Counted from the stretch's first letter, positions 51,389 through 63,353 are shown. The stretch: 64,000 bases of DNA from an uncultured Pantoea sp. (GCA_913775175.1 CAJYKU010000003.1:1-64000); one strand, 5' to 3'. The notes: generated by a model not told the origin, from the sequence alone. A program made the numbers and translations.

Positions 51389-52669
51389 TTGTTTGACCGT
51401 TATGATGCCGGTGAGCAGGCCGTACTGGTACACATCTGGTTCTCCCAAGACAAAGAGCTGGAAGATTTACAGGAGTTTGAAACTCTGGTTTCTTCCGCGG
51501 GCGTTGATGCACTGCAGGTAATTACCGGCAGTCGTAAAGCGCCACACCCAAAATATTTTGTCGGTGAAGGAAAGGCAGTTGAAATTGCCGATGCGGTAAA
51601 AGCGAGTGGAGCATCGGTCGTTTTATTCGATCATGCTTTATCTCCTGCTCAGGAACGTAATCTCGAGCGTCTGTGCGAATGTCGTGTTATCGACCGCACC
51701 GGCTTAATTCTCGATATCTTTGCGCAGCGCGCCCGTACCCATGAGGGGAAATTACAGGTCGAGCTTGCGCAGCTGCGTCATCTGGCTACGCGACTGGTGC
51801 GTGGCTGGACACACCTTGAACGTCAGAAAGGCGGTATCGGCCTGCGTGGCCCCGGCGAAACCCAGCTGGAAACCGACCGACGCCTGTTGCGTGGCCGTAT
51901 CAGCCAGATTTTGTCACGCCTTGAGCGTGTAGAGAAACAGCGCGAGCAGGGGCGTCAGGCACGTGCCAAAGCTGATGTGCCAACGGTTTCGCTGGTGGGC
52001 TATACCAACGCCGGAAAATCTACGCTGTTCAACGCCATTACTTCCGCCAATGTTTACGCAGCGGATCAGCTGTTTGCCACCCTCGATCCCACACTGCGCC
52101 GTCTTAACGTTGCTGATGTAGGCGAAGTGGTGCTGGCGGATACGGTCGGCTTTATTCGTCATCTTCCGCACGATCTGGTGGCTGCATTTAAGGCTACGCT
52201 GCAGGAGACCCGTCAGGCGACTCTGCTGCTGCATGTGATTGATGCGGCTGACCTGCGGCTAAACGACAATATCGACGCGGTAAATGAAGTACTGGCAGAG
52301 ATAGAAGCGGATGAGATCCCTTCACTGCTGGTAATGAACAAAATTGATATGCTGGACGGGTTTGAGCCGCGTATCGATCGTGATGAAGAGCAGCGGCCTG
52401 TCCGGGTCTGGCTCTCCGCACAGAATGGTGTGGGGCTGGAGCTATTGTGGCAGGCGCTCTCTGAACGACTGGCGGGCGAAATCGCACAGCACCAACTGCG
52501 CCTGCCGCCAGAAGCAGGACGCCTGCGCAGCCGCTTTTATCAGCTGCAGGCGATAGAAAAAGAGTGGAATGAAGAAGATGGCAGTACAGGTTTACAGATA
52601 CGGATGCCGATTGTGGAGTGGCATCGGTTATGTAAACAGGAGCCGTTGCTAACCAGTTATATTGTTTGA
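51389..52669 (+). CDS. hflX: Ribosome-splitting GTPase HflX
   Basis: A 426-residue GTPase that rescues stalled or heat-damaged 70S ribosomes. The N-terminal HflX domain contains [13 protein letters not shown] and [15 protein letters not shown]; the G domain has G1 GYTNAGKST (204-212), DTVGF and NKID. The start is a TTG at 51389 with GAGGT 6 nt upstream; no ATG is available in frame nearby. It lies 81 nt after hfq. Confidence 0.96.
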   Translation: MFDRYDAGEQAVLVHIWFSQDKELEDLQEFETLVSSAGVDALQVITGSRKAPHPKYFVGEGKAVEIADAVKASGASVVLFDHALSPAQERNLERLCECRVIDRTGLILDIFAQRARTHEGKLQVELAQLRHLATRLVRGWTHLERQKGGIGLRGPGETQLETDRRLLRGRISQILSRLERVEKQREQGRQARAKADVPTVSLVGYTNAGKSTLFNAITSANVYAADQLFATLDPTLRRLNVADVGEVVLADTVGFIRHLPHDLVAAFKATLQETRQATLLLHVIDAADLRLNDNIDAVNEVLAEIEADEIPSLLVMNKIDMLDGFEPRIDRDEEQRPVRVWLSAQNGVGLELLWQALSERLAGEIAQHQLRLPPEAGRLRSRFYQLQAIEKEWNEEDGSTGLQIRMPIVEWHRLCKQEPLLTSYIV

Positions 52670-52898
52670 TATTGCCCAAACGCCTTTACCCGACCTGGTG
52701 AACATTGTTGTGATAATTGCTGTAAGCCGCAAATAAGCAGGTTTTACCCGACTATTTCGGATTTCAGCAAGGTGGTAACTGAGTGAACTGCCGGGCGCTT
52801 GCGTCAGTAAGCGTCCGGCGTGAACAACACGCACCAGCGCAGCTGCAATTCGGCAGAGCAAGGGTAAAACACGTAAATACAATAAATGGAGTAGAAAC

Positions 52899-54134
52899 AT
52901 GGCGTGGAATCAGCCCGGAAATAACGGACAGGACCGCGACCCGTGGGGAAGCAGCAATAATCAAGGCGGCAACTCTGGGGGAAATAAAGGAGGACGCGAG
53001 CAGGGGCCTCCCGATCTGGATGATATCTTCCGTAAGCTGAGTAAAAAACTCGGCGGACTGGGCGGTGGCAAACAGAATGATAACGGTCAGCGCAGCGGCG
53101 GTAGCGGCGGCAAACTGGTTGGCATTGTAGCTGCAGCCGCAGTGATCTTCTGGGCGGCAAGCGGATTCTATACCATTAAAGAAGCGGAGCGTGGTGTTGT
53201 GACCCGCTTTGGCAAATTCAGTCACCTGGTTGAACCGGGTCTTAACTGGAAACCGACCTTTATTGATAGCGTACGTGCGGTAAACGTTGAAGCCGTGCGT
53301 GAGCTGGCAGCATCGGGTGTGATGCTGACATCAGATGAAAACGTTGTTCGCGTAGAGATGAACGTTCAGTATCGCGTTACCGATCCGGAGCGCTATCTGT
53401 ACGCTGTAACCAGCGCGGATGACAGCCTGCGTCAGGCTACCGACAGTGCACTGCGTGGCGTTATTGGTCGTTCTACTATGGATCGCATCCTCACTGAGGG
53501 GCGTACCGTGGTGCGTAGCGATACCCAGCGTGAGATTGACGAAACCATCCGACCCTACAACATGGGTATCACACTGCTTGACGTCAACTTCCAGGCGGCA
53601 CGTCCACCGGAAGAGGTAAAAGCAGCATTTGATGATGCCATTGCCGCTCGTGAAAACCGCGAACAGTATGTGCGCGAGGCTGAAGCCTATGCCAATGAAG
53701 TACAGCCGCGTGCCAACGGTCAGGCGCAGCGTATTCTGGAAGAGGCTCGCGCATATAAAGAGCGTACCGTGCTGGAAGCGCAGGGTGAGGTTGCACGTTT
53801 TGCCCGCCTGCTGCCGGAATACAAAGCCGCTCCGCAAATCACCAAAGAGCGTCTCTATATCGAAACCATGGAGCGTGTGCTCAGCCATACCCGCAAAGTG
53901 CTGGTTAACGACCGTAGCAACAGTCTGATGGTGCTGCCACTGGATCAGCTGCTGCGTAACGGTCAGTCAGGCGGCAAAGATGGTCAGAACAGTACTAACC
54001 TGATGAAGTTACCGTCGTCGCCAGGCAGCAGTGCCGACCGTAACAGCAACTCATCTTATAGTCCGGATAGCATCATGGACCAGCGTCGCGCAAATGCGCT
54101 GCGCAACGATACCCAGCGTGAAGGGAGGGATTAA
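52899..54134 (+). CDS. hflK: FtsH regulator HflK
   Basis: A 411-residue SPFH/prohibitin-family protein that forms a large membrane cage with HflC around the FtsH protease. A Gly/Asn-rich N-terminal segment (about 1-65) precedes one membrane helix (near 70-90) and the SPFH domain (EAERGVVTRFGKFSHLVEPGL). It ends 3 nt before hflC. The 229-bp gap after hflX has no gene and may hold a promoter. Confidence 0.96.
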   Translation: MAWNQPGNNGQDRDPWGSSNNQGGNSGGNKGGREQGPPDLDDIFRKLSKKLGGLGGGKQNDNGQRSGGSGGKLVGIVAAAAVIFWAASGFYTIKEAERGVVTRFGKFSHLVEPGLNWKPTFIDSVRAVNVEAVRELAASGVMLTSDENVVRVEMNVQYRVTDPERYLYAVTSADDSLRQATDSALRGVIGRSTMDRILTEGRTVVRSDTQREIDETIRPYNMGITLLDVNFQAARPPEEVKAAFDDAIAARENREQYVREAEAYANEVQPRANGQAQRILEEARAYKERTVLEAQGEVARFARLLPEYKAAPQITKERLYIETMERVLSHTRKVLVNDRSNSLMVLPLDQLLRNGQSGGKDGQNSTNLMKLPSSPGSSADRNSNSSYSPDSIMDQRRANALRNDTQREGRD

Positions 54135-54137
54135 CCG

Positions 54138-55142
54138 ATGCGTAAGCCAATCATCGCCGTAATTATTGTAGTGCTGGTGGTGCTGTACGCGTCACTGTTT
54201 GTTGTGCAGGAAGGCCAGCGCGGTATTGTGCTGCGTTTTGGTAAGGTTCTGCGTGACGACGAGAATAAACCTCAGGTCTATTCGCCGGGACTGCACTTTA
54301 AAATCCCGTTTATTGAAACAGTAAAATCGCTGGATGCCCGTATTCAGACCATGGATAACCAGGCAGATCGCTTTGTCACCAAAGAGAAAAAAGATCTGAT
54401 TGTTGATTCCTATATCAAGTGGCGTATCAGCGATTTCAGCCGCTACTATCTTGCTACCGGCGGCGGCGATATCTCTCAGGCTGAAGTATTGCTGAAGCGT
54501 AAATTCAGTGACCGTCTGCGTTCTGAGATGGGTCGTCTGGATGTTAAAGATATTGTCACTGATTCACGCGGTCGTCTGACAACTGATGTACGTGATGCCC
54601 TTAACACCGGCAGTGCAGGCAGCGATGATGAAGTACAGACGCCAGCAGCGGATGATGCGATTGCCAGCGCAGCTGCCCGGGTTGAGCGCGAAACCAACAG
54701 CAATGAGCCCGCTCCGAATCCTAACAGTATGGCAGCGCTGGGTATTCAGGTAGTTGATGTGCGTATCAAGCAGATCAATCTGCCAACTGAAGTCTCAGAT
54801 GCCATCTATAACCGTATGCGCGCTGAGCGTGAAGCGGTGGCGCGTAGTCAGCGTTCACAGGGTCAGGAAGAGGCAGAAAAACTGCGTGCTCAGGCTGATT
54901 ATCAGGTCACCCGTACTCTGGCTGAGGCGCAACGTCAGGCACTGATCTCGCGTGGTGAAGGTGATGGCGAAGCTGCAAAACTCTTTGCTGATGCATTTAG
55001 TCAGGATCCTGATTTCTACGCCTTTATTCGCAGCCTGCGGGCCTACGAAAACAGCTTTGCTGATAATCAGGATGTGATGGTGCTGAGTCCGGATAGTGAT
55101 TTCTTCCGCTACATGAAAGCGCCAACTAACGTTTCACGTTAA
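54138..55142 (+). CDS. hflC: FtsH regulator HflC
   Basis: A 334-residue SPFH partner of HflK, with an N-terminal membrane helix (about 4-22) and VVQEGQRGIVLRFGKVL at the start of the SPFH domain. The coiled-coil stretch near 225-275 is Ala/Glu/Arg-rich. It is translationally linked to hflK and followed by a strong terminator. Confidence 0.96.
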   Translation: MRKPIIAVIIVVLVVLYASLFVVQEGQRGIVLRFGKVLRDDENKPQVYSPGLHFKIPFIETVKSLDARIQTMDNQADRFVTKEKKDLIVDSYIKWRISDFSRYYLATGGGDISQAEVLLKRKFSDRLRSEMGRLDVKDIVTDSRGRLTTDVRDALNTGSAGSDDEVQTPAADDAIASAAARVERETNSNEPAPNPNSMAALGIQVVDVRIKQINLPTEVSDAIYNRMRAEREAVARSQRSQGQEEAEKLRAQADYQVTRTLAEAQRQALISRGEGDGEAAKLFADAFSQDPDFYAFIRSLRAYENSFADNQDVMVLSPDSDFFRYMKAPTNVSR

Positions 55143-55159
55143 GATTTGCTATAAAGCCG

Positions 55160-55189
55160 GGGCCGACACGATTGTCGGCCCTTTTTTTT
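55160..55189 (+). terminator. hflKC terminator
   Basis: GGGCCGAC-ACGATT-GTCGGCCC is an 8-bp perfect stem followed by eight T. It lies 18 nt after the hflC stop and immediately before yjeT, whose translation start is only 11 nt further on. Confidence 0.92.
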
Positions 55190-55199
55190 GGAACAATAT

Positions 55200-55400
55200 A
55201 TGAATTCAACTATCTGGCTGGCGCTTGCTCTGGTACTGGTGCTGGAAGGGCTGGGTCCGATGCTGATGCCGCGCATCTGGCGTCGCATGATCCTCTCATT
55301 AACACAGCTGCCCGATCGCCTGCTACATCGTTTTGGCGGCGGTCTGGTGGTAGCTGGCGTAGTGATCTACTGTATGCTTAGTCGCTCAGGGGCGGCCTGA
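55200..55400 (+). CDS. yjeT: Small inner-membrane protein YjeT (DUF2065)
   Basis: A 66-residue protein with two hydrophobic segments, MNSTIWLALALVLVLEGLGP and GGGLVVAGVVIYCML. The start MNSTIWL at 55200 equals E. coli YjeT; the track's TTG start four codons upstream lies in the terminator T run. Expression must come from readthrough of that terminator or from processing. The function is unknown. Confidence 0.88.
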   Translation: MNSTIWLALALVLVLEGLGPMLMPRIWRRMILSLTQLPDRLLHRFGGGLVVAGVVIYCMLSRSGAA

Positions 55401-55474
55401 AGCGCCTGACTTGTGCCTCACAGGTGGTGGTTACCCAATATCTTGTGAGGTGAGTAAAACAGAAGCAAAAAACA

Positions 55475-55490
55475 GCGCAATCGTGTGCTA
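55475..55490. promoter_or_regulatory. Candidate PurR operator upstream of purA
   Basis: GCGCAATCGTGTGCTA matches the PurR palindrome ACGCAAACGTTTGCGT at 11 of 16 positions, with the CGCAA-N-CG core intact. It sits just upstream of the purA -35. E. coli purA is known to be weakly PurR-controlled. Confidence 0.4.
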
Positions 55491-55496
55491 AAAGTG

Positions 55497-55525
55497 CTGA
55501 AACTGTAAAAAACCGATGGTAGAAT
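55497..55525 (+). promoter_or_regulatory. purA: purA promoter
   Basis: CTGAAA and TAGAAT are separated by 17 bp, with the purA ATG 31 nt beyond the -10. It is the best sigma70 match in the yjeT-purA gap. Confidence 0.55.
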
Positions 55526-55552
55526 CCATTTTTAAGCAATCGGTGATTTTAG

Positions 55553-56854
<1,302 letters not shown>

Positions 56855-56861
56855 TCCTTCC

Positions 56862-56882
56862 AGGCCGGAGACTCTCCGGCCT
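56862..56882 (+). terminator. Probable purA terminator
   Basis: AGGCCGGAG and CTCCGGCCT form a 9-bp perfect stem with a 3-nt loop, 8 nt after the purA stop. Only TATCT follows, so the T run is poor. Confidence 0.55.
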
Positions 56883-57045
56883 TATCTCTCCGCTGTTTGT
56901 TCCTGTTTACTCTTTTTTCTCTGCTAAGTACCCTGGCAGCATAAAAAAGCGCTCCGGGTTTTTCCGCACTGGTTTATCATCATTATTAATCGAAGCGCCA
57001 CTCAGGCGTAAAAAACTAAAAATCTGATGGTTTACTGAGGTCTAT

Positions 57046-57489
57046 GTGCAGCTAACAAGTTTTACCGATTATGGTCTGCGCGCACTGATTTACATGGCTA
57101 CGCTGCCTGCTGGCAGGCAGACCAATATTACTGAAGTTACCGATACGTACGGCGTGTCACGTAATCATATGGTAAAAATCATCAATCAACTGAGCCGGGC
57201 CGGCTATGTTGCTGCAACGCGCGGCAAAAACGGCGGAATTCGTTTAGGCATGGATCCGGAAAAAATCATCATTGGCGATGTTGTCAGAAAGATGGAGCCG
57301 CTGCAGTTAGTAAACTGCGAAGCCTGCGCTATCACACCAGCCTGCCGTCTGCGTAAGGTGCTTTATGATGCGGTGCAGTTATTCCTGCATGAGCTGGATA
57401 ACTACACGCTGGCCGATCTGGTGAAAAATAATGACTCGCTCTACCACATACTATTGTCCGAACCGCCGGTGGCAATTCACTCCAAATGA
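57046..57489 (+). CDS. nsrR: Nitric oxide-sensing repressor NsrR
   Basis: A 147-residue Rrf2-family iron-sulfur repressor of NO-detoxification genes. The start is a GTG giving [18 protein letters not shown], as in E. coli. The winged helix includes [18 protein letters not shown] and GKNGGIRLG. Cluster cysteines are Cys91, Cys94 and Cys100 (C-x2-C-x5-C); as I recall E. coli, the first spacing there is C-x4-C (91/96/102), so this loop is two residues shorter. It is 15 nt before rnr. Confidence 0.93.
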   Translation: MQLTSFTDYGLRALIYMATLPAGRQTNITEVTDTYGVSRNHMVKIINQLSRAGYVAATRGKNGGIRLGMDPEKIIIGDVVRKMEPLQLVNCEACAITPACRLRKVLYDAVQLFLHELDNYTLADLVKNNDSLYHILLSEPPVAIHSK

Positions 57490-57504
57490 CATCGGAGGAA
57501 CCTA

Positions 57505-59943
57505 ATGTCAAAAGATCCCTTTCAGGATAGAGAAGCTGAAAAATATGATAACCCGATTCCCAGTCGGGAATTTATTCTTGCGCTGCTGGAAACGCGTGAA
57601 AAGCCTGCCAGTCGCGAAGATATTGCTGATGCATTAAATATCAGCAGCGAAGAGCAGCTGGAGGCGCTGCGCCGTCGTCTGCGCGCTATGGAGCGCGATG
57701 GCCAGCTGGTCTTTACCCGCCGTCAGTGCTATGCGCTGCCAGAGCGCCTTGATCTGCTGCGCGGCAAAGTGATTGGTCACCGCGATGGCTACGGCTTTTT
57801 ACGTGCCGAAGGCCAGAAAGATGACTTTTATCTCTCTGCAGAGCAGATGAAGTTTTGTCTGCATGGTGATGTGATTCTGGCGCAGCCAGGCGGGGCCGAT
57901 CGTAAAGGCCGCCGCGAGGCGCGCGTAGTACGCGTGCTTGAGCCACGTAACAGCCAGATTGTTGGTCGTTTCTTTACCGACGCTGGTAGTGCGTTTGTGG
58001 TGCCGGATGATAGCCGTCTGAGCTTTGATATTCTTATTCCGCAGGAAGAGACGCTTGGCGCGCGCATGGGTTCGGTGGTGGTGGTGGAGATAGTGCAGCG
58101 CGCAACGCGTCGCACCAAAGCCATCGGTAAAATCACAGAGATCCTTGGCGACAATATGGGAACCGGCCTGGCGGTTGATATGGCGCTGCGTACTCATGAA
58201 ATCCCGCACTCCTGGCCGGAAGAGGTGGAAAAAGAGATCTCCCGGCTCAGGGAAGAGGTGCCGGAAGCGGCTAAGCAGGGGCGTATCGATTTACGGCAGC
58301 TGCCGCTGGTTACTATTGATGGCGAAGATGCACGCGACTTCGATGATGCCGTCTACTGCGAGAAAAAACGTGGTGGCGGCTGGCGCCTGTGGGTCGCGAT
58401 TGCTGATGTCAGCTACTACGTACGGCCTGGCACTGCGCTGGATGATGAAGCGCATCAGCGCGGCACCTCGGTCTATTTTCCGTCGCAGGTTGTTCCTATG
58501 CTGCCCGAGATCCTCTCCAATGGTCTCTGTTCACTTAACCCACAGGTAGATCGTCTCTGCATGGTATGCGAAATGACCATCTCTGCCAGCGGTAAGCTGA
58601 CCGGCTACAAGCACTATGAAGCGGTGATGAACTCCCATGCGCGTCTGACCTATAACAAAGTGTGGAGCATTCTGCAGGGCAACCCTGAACTGCGTGAACA
58701 ATATGCGGCGCAGGTAAAGCATCTGGAAGAGCTGCATCGGATGTATCAGGTACTGGAAACAGCGCGCGAGCAGCGCGGCGGTATCTCATTCGAAACCGAA
58801 GAGGCGAAGTTTATCTTTAACGCGGAACGGCGTATCGATCGCGTTGAGCGTACCGTACGTAATGATGCGCATAAGCTGATTGAAGAGTGCATGATCCTGG
58901 CTAACATCGCATCTGCCCGGTTTGTGGAAAAAAATCAGGAGCCGGCGCTGTTCCGCGATCACGATCGCCCAAGTGAAGATAGCATTACCAGCTTCCGGAC
59001 CGTACTCAGTGAGCTGGGACTCAGCCTGCCGGGTGGTGCCAAACCACAGCCTGTCGACTATGCGGAGCTGCTGGATCAGATTGCCGATCGACCCGATGCG
59101 GAAATGCTGCAGACCATGCTGTTACGCTCTATGAAGCAGGCGGTCTACGATCCGGAAAACCGCGGCCACTTTGGTCTGGCTCTCGCGTCTTATGCGCACT
59201 TTACTTCACCAATTCGGCGCTATCCGGATCTGCTGCTGCACCGTGCGATCAAATATCTGCTGGCAAAAGAGCAGGGCACGGAAACAGGTATCACCACGGC
59301 AACCGGCGGCTATCACTACGATATGCAGCAAATGCTGCAGCTGGGCCAGCACTGCTCTATGACTGAGCGTCGCGCTGACGAAGCCACACGTGATGTTGCA
59401 GACTGGCTGAAGTGCGATTTTATGCAGGACCAGGTGGGTAATGTATTTAACGGTGTAATCTCCAGCGTAACCGGCTTTGGCTTTTTTGTCCGGCTGAGCG
59501 ATCTGTTTATCGATGGTCTGGTGCATGTATCTACGCTGGATAACGACTACTATCGCTTTGATGCCGTGGGACAGCGGCTGATTGGTGAGTCAGGCGGGCG
59601 CACCTATCGCCTGGGTGATGCAGTAGAAGTCCGGGTTGATGCGGTGCATATGGATGAACGTAAAATCGATTTTGCACTGATCTCCAGTAAACGTGTACCG
59701 CGTGGAGAAGGTAAAACCGCCCGTGAGCGGGAAAAACGCGGCAGTAAACCTGCGGCTAAACGTCGCCGCGACGCAGGAAAAAAAGGTAATTTTGAGCCAG
59801 ATGCCGCTTTCCGCAGCGGAAAGAAGCCGGCTGAGGCGCAGAAAACTGAGAAAAAAGGCAAAAAAGTCTCAGAAAAAACCCGTAAAATCGCCGCCGCTAC
59901 CCGGGCTAAGCGCGCTGCGAAAAAGAAAAGCAGCGAAGGCTGA
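57505..59943 (+). CDS. rnr: Ribonuclease R
   Basis: An 812-residue processive 3'-5' exonuclease that degrades structured RNA, rRNA and tmRNA-tagged messages. The domains are a helix-turn-helix-like N-terminus, two cold-shock domains, the RNB catalytic domain ([13 protein letters not shown]), an S1 domain (near 645-725) and a Lys/Arg-rich tail of about 80 residues. An AGGAACC precedes the ATG. It forms an operon with nsrR upstream and rlmB downstream. Confidence 0.97.
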   Translation: MSKDPFQDREAEKYDNPIPSREFILALLETREKPASREDIADALNISSEEQLEALRRRLRAMERDGQLVFTRRQCYALPERLDLLRGKVIGHRDGYGFLRAEGQKDDFYLSAEQMKFCLHGDVILAQPGGADRKGRREARVVRVLEPRNSQIVGRFFTDAGSAFVVPDDSRLSFDILIPQEETLGARMGSVVVVEIVQRATRRTKAIGKITEILGDNMGTGLAVDMALRTHEIPHSWPEEVEKEISRLREEVPEAAKQGRIDLRQLPLVTIDGEDARDFDDAVYCEKKRGGGWRLWVAIADVSYYVRPGTALDDEAHQRGTSVYFPSQVVPMLPEILSNGLCSLNPQVDRLCMVCEMTISASGKLTGYKHYEAVMNSHARLTYNKVWSILQGNPELREQYAAQVKHLEELHRMYQVLETAREQRGGISFETEEAKFIFNAERRIDRVERTVRNDAHKLIEECMILANIASARFVEKNQEPALFRDHDRPSEDSITSFRTVLSELGLSLPGGAKPQPVDYAELLDQIADRPDAEMLQTMLLRSMKQAVYDPENRGHFGLALASYAHFTSPIRRYPDLLLHRAIKYLLAKEQGTETGITTATGGYHYDMQQMLQLGQHCSMTERRADEATRDVADWLKCDFMQDQVGNVFNGVISSVTGFGFFVRLSDLFIDGLVHVSTLDNDYYRFDAVGQRLIGESGGRTYRLGDAVEVRVDAVHMDERKIDFALISSKRVPRGEGKTAREREKRGSKPAAKRRRDAGKKGNFEPDAAFRSGKKPAEAQKTEKKGKKVSEKTRKIAAATRAKRAAKKKSSEG

Positions 59944-60069
59944 TCGTCCCCCGGGCCAGTCTGACGGATGGCCCGGTACCGGGTGACGTGTCACAGCGGG
60001 TGCGCAGCTATGCGCACCCTGAGGCCGGTTCTCTGTTATCCATGTTCCAACCCAATCTTGAGCAAAATA

Positions 60070-60804
60070 ATGAGCGAAATAGTTTTTGGCATTCATGCCG
60101 TGCAGGCGCTGCTGGAGCGCGATCCCCAGCGTTTTCAGGAAGTTTTTATTCTTAAAGGTCGCGATGATCGCCGCCTGCAGCCGCTGATTGCCGCACTGGA
60201 AGCTCAGGGAGTTGTGATCCAGCTGGCTAATCGTCAGTGGCTTGATGCGCAGGTTGAAGGCGGCGTACATCAGGGGATTCTGGCGCGTATCAAGCCAGGC
60301 AAAAATTATCAGGAAGGCGATCTGCCCGATCTGCTGCAGTCGCTCGACAAACCATTCCTGCTGATCCTTGATGGCGTTACCGATCCACATAATCTTGGTG
60401 CCTGTCTGCGCAGCGCAGACGCTGCTGGCGTTCATGCGGTAATTGTCCCGAAAGATCGCGCGGCGCCGCTTAATGCCACAGCGAAAAAAGTTGCCAGTGG
60501 TGCTGCTGAGCATGTACCTCTGATCCGTGTGACGAACCTGGCACGTACTATGCGTTTGCTGCAGGAGTACAACATCTGGATTGTGGGCACAGCAGGTGAA
60601 GCTGACCATACGGTTTATCAGAGCAAAATGACAGGACCGATGGCTCTGGTGATGGGCGCTGAGGGTGAAGGTATGCGTCGTCTGACACGCGAGCATTGCG
60701 ATGAATTAATCAGTATCCCAATGGCCGGAAGTGTCTCTTCACTGAACGTATCTGTCGCCACCGGTGTCTGTCTGTTTGAAGCGGTGCGTCAGCGCCAGGC
60801 ATAA
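60070..60804 (+). CDS. rlmB: 23S rRNA (guanosine-2'-O-)-methyltransferase RlmB
   Basis: A 244-residue SPOUT methyltransferase acting on G2251 of 23S rRNA. An N-terminal substrate-binding domain precedes the knotted SAM domain with [30 protein letters not shown] and [16 protein letters not shown]. The start [12 protein letters not shown] at 60070 matches the family; 34 upstream codons of the track do not. There is no strong SD before it, as is common for this gene. Confidence 0.95.
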   Translation: MSEIVFGIHAVQALLERDPQRFQEVFILKGRDDRRLQPLIAALEAQGVVIQLANRQWLDAQVEGGVHQGILARIKPGKNYQEGDLPDLLQSLDKPFLLILDGVTDPHNLGACLRSADAAGVHAVIVPKDRAAPLNATAKKVASGAAEHVPLIRVTNLARTMRLLQEYNIWIVGTAGEADHTVYQSKMTGPMALVMGAEGEGMRRLTREHCDELISIPMAGSVSSLNVSVATGVCLFEAVRQRQA

Positions 60805-60850
60805 CAGTAAGTAGTGCCCGCGCCGCGCAGTTTATCCCCGACTGACGCCA

Positions 60851-60881
60851 CGGCTGCCAGCGCGAGAGTAGCTGGCAGCCG
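60851..60881. terminator. Hairpin between rlmB and bsmA
   Basis: CGGCTGCCAGC and GCTGGCAGCCG form an 11-bp perfect stem around a 9-nt loop, between two convergent genes. No T run follows on either strand. It is terminator-like but could be factor-dependent. Confidence 0.5.
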
Positions 60882-61001
60882 CTGTAACCGGCAGAACAGA
60901 CATAAGAGATAATTCGCTCTGTGGCAGGGATTGCGTTACGGCTCGCCACTCACTGATATCGGCTGCCGGCCTGAGCAGCCATACGGGTGGGAAGAAGTGA
61001 T

Positions 61002-61304
61002 TTAACGCGCACCGTAGAGAATGGCTGTGGCATGCCAGATGCCCGGAAACGCACTATCATCCAGCATCACGATCTGATAGTAGACCGCACTGGTCTGCCT
61101 GGCTCGTGCCGCGATAGCGCGCTGCGCATCATCAGGCGAACCGCGTGTAGAGACGCTGACCGTGCCCAGTTTTGGCAGTCCTCCGCTTTGCGCACGGGAG
61201 ATCTCCTGTGGCTGTGACGCAGGCGGAGGGGGAGCCTGCGGGGTAGTCGTTAGCGTAGAACAACCGCTAAGCATCAGGCTGAAAAGCAGTAACAGACGAT
61301 ACAT
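61002..61304 (-). CDS. bsmA: Biofilm/stress lipoprotein BsmA (YjfO), DUF1471
   Basis: A 100-residue lipoprotein: the signal peptide ends LMLSGC with Cys15 as the lipidation site. A Pro-rich stretch (PQAPPPPASQPQE) is followed by a small DUF1471 domain ending ATAILYGAR. It matches E. coli BsmA, linked to biofilm stress response. It lies between two strong hairpins. E. coli yjfN, usually nearby, is not seen. Confidence 0.9.
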   Translation of the reverse strand: MYRLLLLFSLMLSGCSTLTTTPQAPPPPASQPQEISRAQSGGLPKLGTVSVSTRGSPDDAQRAIAARARQTSAVYYQIVMLDDSAFPGIWHATAILYGAR

Positions 61305-61321
61305 AGCGCCTCCGGCGGCAG

Positions 61322-61353
61322 GGAAAGATAGCCTAAGTGTAAGCTATCTTTCC
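61322..61353 (-). terminator. Hairpin between the chemoreceptor gene and bsmA
   Basis: GGAAAGATAGC and GCTATCTTTCC form an 11-bp perfect stem with a 10-nt loop, 4 nt beyond the chemoreceptor stop on the minus strand and 17 nt upstream of the bsmA start. A clean T run is lacking. Confidence 0.55.
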
Positions 61354-61357
61354 GTCC

Positions 61358-63292
61358 TTATCCGTGATTGAGCCGGAACAGACTCACCAGCGTGGTCAGA
61401 TGGGCTCCTTTCTGACGCAGATGCTGTGCGCTCTCTTCAGATTGCATAATCATATCGCTGCTTTGATGAGTAGCCTGGCCAATCTGACTCATCGCCAGAT
61501 TGACCTGACCAATTCCCGCTGCCTGCTCCTGCGCGGCAATATTGATCTCATTCATCAGCGTTTTGACCTGAGCAAAATGGGCGGCAATATGCTTCATCGT
61601 ATCGTGCGTCTGTCCGGATAGCGCATGGCCTGCTGCGACCCGATCCATTGAGCGTGCAATCAGGGCTTCAATCTCTTTAGCCGCATGTGCACTGCGCTGG
61701 GCCAGCGCGCGCACTTCCGCAGCAACTACCGCAAAGCCGCGGCCATGTTCACCGGCACGCGCTGCCTCTACAGCGGCATTCAGCGCCAGAATATTGGTCT
61801 GAAACGCTATAGACTTAATCACATAGGTAATATCGGCAATGCTCTGCGAGGTGGTGCGGATCTCCGCCATAGCGTCAACCGAGCGCGCAACAGTGGTGCC
61901 TCCCTGACTGACTGTACTTGCCGCCTCGCTCATTAGTGTCATTACCTGATGTACATTCGCGGCAGTCTGGGCAACCGTTGCGCCAAATTGCTCCATACTG
62001 GCAGAGGTCTCCTCTACGCTGCCAGCCTGACGATTGACCTGCTCACCGATGGTGACGCTGCTGGCAACGATGGTATCTGTGCCGTCGCTGATCTCCTGTG
62101 CCGCGCTGCGTACCTGGCGTACCACCTTCTCCAGCCCATTGCCAATTCCATTTATAGCCTTGATAAGCTGGCCCACTTCATCGCGCCGCACAGAGTCAAG
62201 ATGCGCCTGCAAATTGCCTGCGGCATACTCCTCAGCCAGGTGAATAACCTGCTGCAGCGGGCGGGTAAGCATACGACGACAATAGAACATAAAGGCGGCC
62301 GCAAACAGCAGCATCAGTGCCAGACCAATCACCATAAACAGGTTGCGGCTCTGGGTAACCGGCGCCAGCAGTGTAGCGCGGCTTACCTCGCCGGCAATTA
62401 TCCAGTTCCAGCCTGGCAGCTGCTGCCACGCCAGCAGCCGGGTTTCGCCCTCCTGGTCAAACCGGGTCAGTCCGGCTGGCTGCGTCAGCAACTGCTGCTG
62501 GATCTGCATACTCCAGCGCGGCGTCTCTCCTTCCGCTTCGCGATCAAACAGATACGTGCCCTGTTTGCTACCGGGGGCACCGTTGATAACAAAGAATTTG
62601 CCACTGTCATTCAGATGGCGCGCCAGCACTTTGTCGCGCATCAGCGCGTACTGTTTATCGATCTCTACGCCGATAAACAAAATGGCGATCACACTACCGT
62701 TTTTGTCACGCACCGGCTCATACTGGGTGATATAGCGATGACCAAACAGCGTAGCCAGACCGCGATAGGTTGTGCCTTGCTCTATGCTACGCCAGGCGGC
62801 GCTACTGCGATCCAGTCGGGTACCAATAGCGCGGCTGCCATCCTCTTTTTTCAGCGAGGTGGCAATACGAATATAATCATCGCCATCGCGCACAAAAATC
62901 GTGGTGACTGCGCCGGTGCGATCAAAAAAGTCATCCACAGCCACCTGGTCAAGATTAAGCGTTTTCAGACCGGCACGCAGCGTTGGCGTAGTGAATTCCC
63001 CGACCTGAATTCTGGCCGCCTCGTCGCGGCTGAAGTGCTCAGGCAAAAAGCTCTGGAATAGTCTGGTGTAGTTCGCAACCTCTTCTGATAGCGTTGCGTT
63101 AAAGAGCGAGGCCATTTCACTGATACCCTGCACCTGGTTTTTCATATCGTCGGTTGCCAGCTGTTCCAGCTGACGCGCGGCGTTATGACTCAGGCTGAAA
63201 GTCAGCACAAACAGCACAGTGGCTACGCTCAACGACGTCAATACAGACAGCCTGAAACCAAGATTCAGGGCGCTGAGAGAGAGACGTGGCAT
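61358..63292 (-). CDS. Methyl-accepting chemotaxis protein with a Cache-type sensor
   Basis: A 644-residue chemoreceptor. Membrane helix 1 (about 13-35) and helix 2 (about 318-340) flank a periplasmic region of about 280 residues that looks like a double Cache fold ([22 protein letters not shown]-type wording). HAMP and the methyl-accepting domain follow, with the hairpin tip [20 protein letters not shown]. There is no C-terminal NWETF-type CheR/CheB tether; it ends SLFRLNHG. A sigma28-type promoter lies 35 nt upstream. E. coli has no such gene between bsmA and yjfP, so it is an insertion here. The ligand is unknown. Confidence 0.92.
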   Translation of the reverse strand: MPRLSLSALNLGFRLSVLTSLSVATVLFVLTFSLSHNAARQLEQLATDDMKNQVQGISEMASLFNATLSEEVANYTRLFQSFLPEHFSRDEAARIQVGEFTTPTLRAGLKTLNLDQVAVDDFFDRTGAVTTIFVRDGDDYIRIATSLKKEDGSRAIGTRLDRSSAAWRSIEQGTTYRGLATLFGHRYITQYEPVRDKNGSVIAILFIGVEIDKQYALMRDKVLARHLNDSGKFFVINGAPGSKQGTYLFDREAEGETPRWSMQIQQQLLTQPAGLTRFDQEGETRLLAWQQLPGWNWIIAGEVSRATLLAPVTQSRNLFMVIGLALMLLFAAAFMFYCRRMLTRPLQQVIHLAEEYAAGNLQAHLDSVRRDEVGQLIKAINGIGNGLEKVVRQVRSAAQEISDGTDTIVASSVTIGEQVNRQAGSVEETSASMEQFGATVAQTAANVHQVMTLMSEAASTVSQGGTTVARSVDAMAEIRTTSQSIADITYVIKSIAFQTNILALNAAVEAARAGEHGRGFAVVAAEVRALAQRSAHAAKEIEALIARSMDRVAAGHALSGQTHDTMKHIAAHFAQVKTLMNEINIAAQEQAAGIGQVNLAMSQIGQATHQSSDMIMQSEESAQHLRQKGAHLTTLVSLFRLNHG

Positions 63293-63326
63293 AAATTACC
63301 TGCTTTGTTGAGTTGTGAAGAGACGA

Positions 63327-63353
63327 TCAACGGCAAATACAGGTAAAGGTTTA
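63327..63353 (-). promoter_or_regulatory. Sigma28 (FliA) promoter of the chemoreceptor gene
   Basis: On the minus strand TAAACCTT-N11-GCCGTTGA matches the consensus TAAAGTTT-N11-GCCGATAA at 12 of 16 positions with exact spacing, 35 nt upstream of the start codon. This ties the receptor to the flagellar regulon. Confidence 0.7.
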
